A DNA stretch of 64,000 bases. It comes from JADKAV01 sp037045455. Lineage in GTDB: Bacteria; Actinomycetota; Actinomycetes; S36-B12; UBA10799. The notes under the pieces were generated by a model. It saw only the letters and a program-made list of their open reading frames with translations, ran no database searches and had not been told where the DNA came from. Of the stretch, positions 61,214 to 64,000 are shown piece after piece (the stretch's first letter is position 1; each line of letters opens with the position of its first letter). Made by a program: the position numbers and the translations under genes. The stretch is taken from the NCBI GenBank assembly GCA_037045455.1, contig JBAOIN010000016.1, forward strand, positions 248,001-312,000, given 5' to 3'.

Positions 61214-61960
61214 CTAGCCGAGGGCCCGGACGTAGATGTCCCGCCCTCGCTCCTCCATCTCGAACAGGTCCTTGCGCGCCCGCACCAGGTCGGAAAGCTT
61301 GCGGTAGCCGTACAAGCGCGGATCGAAGTCGGGCTGCAGTTTGTTCAAGTAGCTCCCCAGCGTCCCGAGGTTGGCCCAACCATTGTCGTCCGCGGACTCC
61401 TCGAGGGCGGTCAGCAAGAACTTCTTCGGGAACTTCGCGGTGCCCCGGGCGGGGGGTTTCGGCTGCGCGGGTTCCGGCGTTTCCTCTTCGGCGGTCCCGC
61501 CGGACCGCAGCACCTCGACGAACACGAACCGGTGGCACGCGTTGCGGAACGCCTCCGGAGTCTTGCGCTCGCCGAAGCCGTAGACCATCAGCCCGGCCTC
61601 CCGCAGCCGGGTCGCCAGGCCGGTGAAGTCGCTGTCACTGGTCACCAGGCAGAAGCCGTCGAAGTTCCCGGTGTACAGCAGGTCCATCGCATCGATGATC
61701 AGTGTGCTGTCCGTGGCGTTCTTGCCCGTCGAGTAGGCGAACTGCTGCACCGGTTTGATGGCGTTGCGCTGCAAGACCTTCTTCCAGGCCCGACTGGTGG
61801 ACGCCGTGAAGTCGCCGTAGATGCGCCGCACAGTGGCGTCGCCGAAGCGGGCGACCTCGGCCAAGAGCGCTTCGATCACGGCCGCCTGGGCGTTGTCGGC
61901 GTCAATCAGGACGGCCAGTCGCAGCTGGCCTTCGGTGGATGGTCGCTCGTGGGTGCTCAC
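61214..61960 (-). CDS. NYN-domain RNase with LOTUS/OST-HTH domain
   Basis: 248 aa, GTG start. N-terminal NYN (PIN-like) nuclease: LAVLIDADNAQAAVIEALL with the first acidic residues, DSTLIIDAMDLLYTG and LVTSDSDFTGLATRLRE with the Asp cluster. The C-terminus (LGSYLNKLQPDFDPRLYGYRKLSDLV) is an OST-HTH/LOTUS-like RNA-binding domain. Likely a ribonuclease in RNA turnover; related proteins sit in many bacterial genomes without known targets. Confidence 0.86.
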   Translation of the reverse strand: MSTHERPSTEGQLRLAVLIDADNAQAAVIEALLAEVARFGDATVRRIYGDFTASTSRAWKKVLQRNAIKPVQQFAYSTGKNATDSTLIIDAMDLLYTGNFDGFCLVTSDSDFTGLATRLREAGLMVYGFGERKTPEAFRNACHRFVFVEVLRSGGTAEEETPEPAQPKPPARGTAKFPKKFLLTALEESADDNGWANLGTLGSYLNKLQPDFDPRLYGYRKLSDLVRARKDLFEMEERGRDIYVRALG

Positions 61961-62052
61961 CGTCCCAGACTGTCACGCGGCCACACGAAACTGACGACCT
62001 ACCAGATCAAGCACCTGGGTTGAATGTCGTACCCCCGGACAACACTCATTGC

Positions 62053-62187
62053 ATGAGCCTTTTCTCTGTGCCCGGTGACGGGTGGGCCTGCGGATTCTGC
62101 GGCGATTTCGGGCGGTTGCCGCCCGGCGAGACAGTGGACACCTACCTGTGCCCAACCTGTGGGGAGATGGTGCTGCCGGCTCAGTAG
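62053..62187 (+). CDS. Tiny zinc-ribbon protein
   Basis: 44 aa. Two CxxC knuckles (CGFCG and CPTCG) 17 residues apart, with WACGFCGDFGRLPPG between strands. ATG at 62053. Overlaps the 3' end of the convergent gene by 7 nt. A genuine small zinc-binding protein is plausible from the paired CxxC; function unknown. Confidence 0.6.
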   Translation: MSLFSVPGDGWACGFCGDFGRLPPGETVDTYLCPTCGEMVLPAQ

Positions 62188-63107
62188 GTCTCGTAGAAGG
62201 CCGCGAGCCGTTGCCGCAGGAGATCCTCGAGGACACCGTCGTCGGCGGCCCGCAGGATCCAGGGCCGGGCATGCGCCACGATCGACTCCGCCGTGATCCC
62301 AGCCTCGGCCAGCACCTCGCCGACCGGTCGCGCCGCGTTCGCCTCGAGGATGGCGTGGGCAGCATCCCGGAAGGACGGTGTCGTCAGCAGTGTGGACACC
62401 ACCTCCTGCGCCACGGCAGTGAGCTCGACGGCCGTGTCCTGTGGCAGCAGCGCGGCGAGATCGGCAACCGGGGTATCGGCGTTGCGGTCCCACATCTCAG
62501 CGGCCACCTCCTGCAGGGCGGCTTCGTCGACGACCTGGGTGAGGTACGTGCGACTCTCCCGCAGCGTGTCCTGCAGGTTCGCGCTGACGAAGGAGGTGAG
62601 CTGCTTCTCGATCCCTTTGCTCAAGCGCGGGGCGGCGGTGTCGAATGCGTTCTGGCCCATCCTCATCAACGACGAGGCACCGGGCACCCGCGCGATCGGA
62701 CTCTCGACCGTGACGTAGTTGCGGATGCCCTGCAGCAGGACGTGCGAGATGAGATCGGCATACACCTTGCTGGTGGTGATCTGCTCGACGATCGCCTCCT
62801 GCAGATCCGTCATCCCGGCCAGCGCCTGCGCCGCGCGGTCGTAGTGCTCGCGCTCGATCAGGTCACCGATCGGTGTGCCGTCCGCAAGCGCGCTGTCCAG
62901 CCCGGCAAGCACCGATGTGGTGAGGTCCGGAACCGGCAGCGCCTCGATGCCGGCGTCGAGATCGGCGTCGCTGAAAACGCTGCCCAGGGAAACGGAATCC
63001 AGCCACTCCAAGACCACGGCGACCTGGCCGCCCAGCGTCTCGTCCAGCGATGCGGTCCAGGCGTTCACCTCGAAGGCCACGTGAGCCTCGAGCATCTCCT
63101 CGTCCAT
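62181..63107 (-). CDS. Unassigned actinobacterial protein, 308 aa
   Basis: All-helical, acidic protein without signal peptide, transmembrane segments or known catalytic motif. Conserved-looking stretches include LISHVLLQGIRNYVTVESPIARVPGASSLMRMGQNAFD and LAEAGITAESIVAHARPW. I do not recognise the family; codon use matches neighbours and the length of open reading supports a real gene. Divergent from the gene at 63148. Its 5' start ATG is 40 nt away from that start. Confidence 0.6.
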   Translation of the reverse strand: MDEEMLEAHVAFEVNAWTASLDETLGGQVAVVLEWLDSVSLGSVFSDADLDAGIEALPVPDLTTSVLAGLDSALADGTPIGDLIEREHYDRAAQALAGMTDLQEAIVEQITTSKVYADLISHVLLQGIRNYVTVESPIARVPGASSLMRMGQNAFDTAAPRLSKGIEKQLTSFVSANLQDTLRESRTYLTQVVDEAALQEVAAEMWDRNADTPVADLAALLPQDTAVELTAVAQEVVSTLLTTPSFRDAAHAILEANAARPVGEVLAEAGITAESIVAHARPWILRAADDGVLEDLLRQRLAAFYETY

Positions 63108-63147
63108 AGCGCCTCAGTGTGGCAGGACGCAGCGTTAGGGTCGCGGC

Positions 63148-63528
63148 ATGGCGCGCCGGGAGACGTTCAGTGACGAGGACATCCTCGCGGCGCTGCGGGC
63201 TGCTGCCCTTGAGATCGGCGAGCCGCTGAGCCATGGCCGATATGAATCGCTGGGCCGCGGACCGTCCTCGGCGCGGATCATCCAGCGATTCGGGTCGTGG
63301 AGTGCGGCATGCGCGGCAGCAGGTGTGGTCTCGGGATCCGCTTCCCGCACCTACACCCAGCGCTGGGATCGCACGGCTGTCATCTCGGCGGTCCGGGAGT
63401 ACCTGATCACCGGCAGCGGAACGTACGCCGACTACCAGGATTGGGCACGATCAGGGGACCGACCCAGCGGTGCCACCGTACGCAACGTGCTCGGCGGGTG
63501 GGCGGCAGCCAAGCGCGCCGCCGGCTAG
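63148..63528 (+). CDS. Protein with two homing-endonuclease-associated repeats
   Basis: 126 aa. Two copies of the HNH-associated repeat (PF18780-like): first ILAALRAAALEIGEPLSHGRY with PSSARIIQRFGSWSAACAAAG, second AVREYLITGSGTYADYQ with PSGATVRNVLGGWAAAKRAAG. No HNH nuclease core. Likely a DNA-binding protein in its own right or a fragment of a longer one. Its stop overlaps the convergent last gene by 4 nt. Confidence 0.7.
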   Translation: MARRETFSDEDILAALRAAALEIGEPLSHGRYESLGRGPSSARIIQRFGSWSAACAAAGVVSGSASRTYTQRWDRTAVISAVREYLITGSGTYADYQDWARSGDRPSGATVRNVLGGWAAAKRAAG

Positions 63529-64000
63529 ACGTCAGGCCCTTGCGCGCGCAGCCGCTCGACCTCGGTCATGGCGTCACGCAGTTCCTGCAGCCAGTCCTCG
63601 GTGTGCTGTCCGACCAGAGACACTGCCCAGGCCAGCGCGTCGGCGCGGGAGCGGGCCACACCGGCGTCCACGAGGGTGTCGAGAACGCGGCGCTGAGGTT
63701 GCCGCAGCCGGGTCATCACAGGCACTGCGAGATGGGTGAACAGCACCGCCGTATCCCCGATGCGCGCCCCCCAGGCCACCTTGCGCCCGTACCGGGCTTC
63801 CGCCTCGTCGGCGATCCCCATGCGCTGGGCCCGGGTTTCCTCCCGCCAGCGGCTGATCCGGCCCTGCGCTGCAGCGGCGCCGCCCTCGACTGCTGGCAGC
63901 TCCCCGACCACCGTGATCTCCTCACGGTCGACGGTGATCCGCGGGGCGCCCGTGAACCACTCAGGCAGCCTGCCGGCGAACCATTCCTCTACATCGTCGG
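63525..64000 (-). CDS. Unassigned protein, 5' end beyond the window
   Basis: Partial: reading continues from the right edge; 158 or more codons visible. C-terminal region has a long helical, Arg/Glu-rich stretch (SRWREETRAQRMGIADEAEARYGRKVAWGARIGDTAVLF, HLAVPVMTRLRQPQRRVLDTLVDAGVARSRADALAWAV). No motif recognised. The apparent start at 63911 is internal; the frame is open to the window end, where DVEEWFAGRLPEWF precedes it. Confidence 0.6.
   Translation of the reverse strand, partial: DDVEEWFAGRLPEWFTGAPRITVDREEITVVGELPAVEGGAAAAQGRISRWREETRAQRMGIADEAEARYGRKVAWGARIGDTAVLFTHLAVPVMTRLRQPQRRVLDTLVDAGVARSRADALAWAVSLVGQHTEDWLQELRDAMTEVERLRAQGPDV

Noticed and set aside
1..64000. rRNA, tRNA or CRISPR arrays
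   Set aside because: No conserved tRNA T-loop/CCA cloverleaf, rRNA segments or regularly spaced direct repeats were seen by reading both strands; a tRNAscan or minced run would be decisive.

Overview
GC-rich, densely packed actinobacterial chromosome segment (class Actinomycetes most likely; order not resolvable by eye). The first 19 kb follow a gene order I recognise from mycobacteria and relatives: adnA(partial)-adnB, nudC, uvrD2, whiB7 with its leader peptide and attenuator, an ABC1/UbiB kinase, an E1/cyclodehydratase-like protein, a DUF5679 zinc ribbon, an enoyl-CoA hydratase-like protein, a zincin_2/DUF2342 protein, a Lon-like PDZ protease, a PPA1309-family protein and a UPF0182 membrane protein. 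GTG starts, 1-4 nt stop/start overlaps and leaderless-looking starts fit the phylum.

Layout. 1-6 kb: AdnAB double-strand-break repair, an EEP-family hydrolase with an OafA-type acyltransferase, NudC. 6-19 kb: UvrD2/WhiB7 and the conserved block above. 19-32 kb: an accessory-looking mix of pirin, SDR and NmrA oxidoreductases, MarR, TetR and Rrf2 regulators, a cation/proton antiporter, a TSUP permease, a PI-PLC-like exoenzyme, a secreted HNH nuclease and two copies of a 164-bp MITE. 31.5-35 kb: an ADP-ribosylglycohydrolase fused to a phosphatase fold lacking its catalytic Cys, and a four-part TetR-ACT-GNAT-histone-H1-like protein. 35-41.6 kb: a potassium/cell-wall island with two NlpC/P60-type hydrolases (one under a c-di-AMP ydaO riboswitch), a KimA-like permease, a shortened KdpD and KdpE, and a PadR regulator. 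41.7-51 kb: AbiEi-like protein, YciO/Sua5, PhzF, EF-G2, two SGNH hydrolases, polyphosphate:AMP phosphotransferase, GAP-family membrane protein. 51-57 kb: FabG/acyl-CoA dehydrogenase pair, thioesterase plus hydroxyacid-oxoacid transhydrogenase, HMG-CoA reductase. 57-64 kb: GGDEF protein, flavodoxin-like protein, DEAD-box helicase, DoxX, DJ-1/PfpI, NYN/LOTUS protein and small or unassigned proteins.

Quality caveat. Thirteen genes between 18.9 and 56.9 kb contain 21 apparent frameshifts, 20 of which are repaired by deleting a single base (often in short G or T runs). All reconstruct to full-length family members. This looks like uncorrected sequencing insertions rather than gene decay, so these genes are annotated over their full span as CDS and flagged.

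The most interesting items are the TetR-ACT-GNAT-H1-tail fusion, the riboswitch-led potassium/cell-wall island, the CTAA-flanked MITE that abuts stop codons, and a family of long hairpins built on a GTGAGCA core at gene 3' ends. I saw no rRNA, tRNA or CRISPR array.
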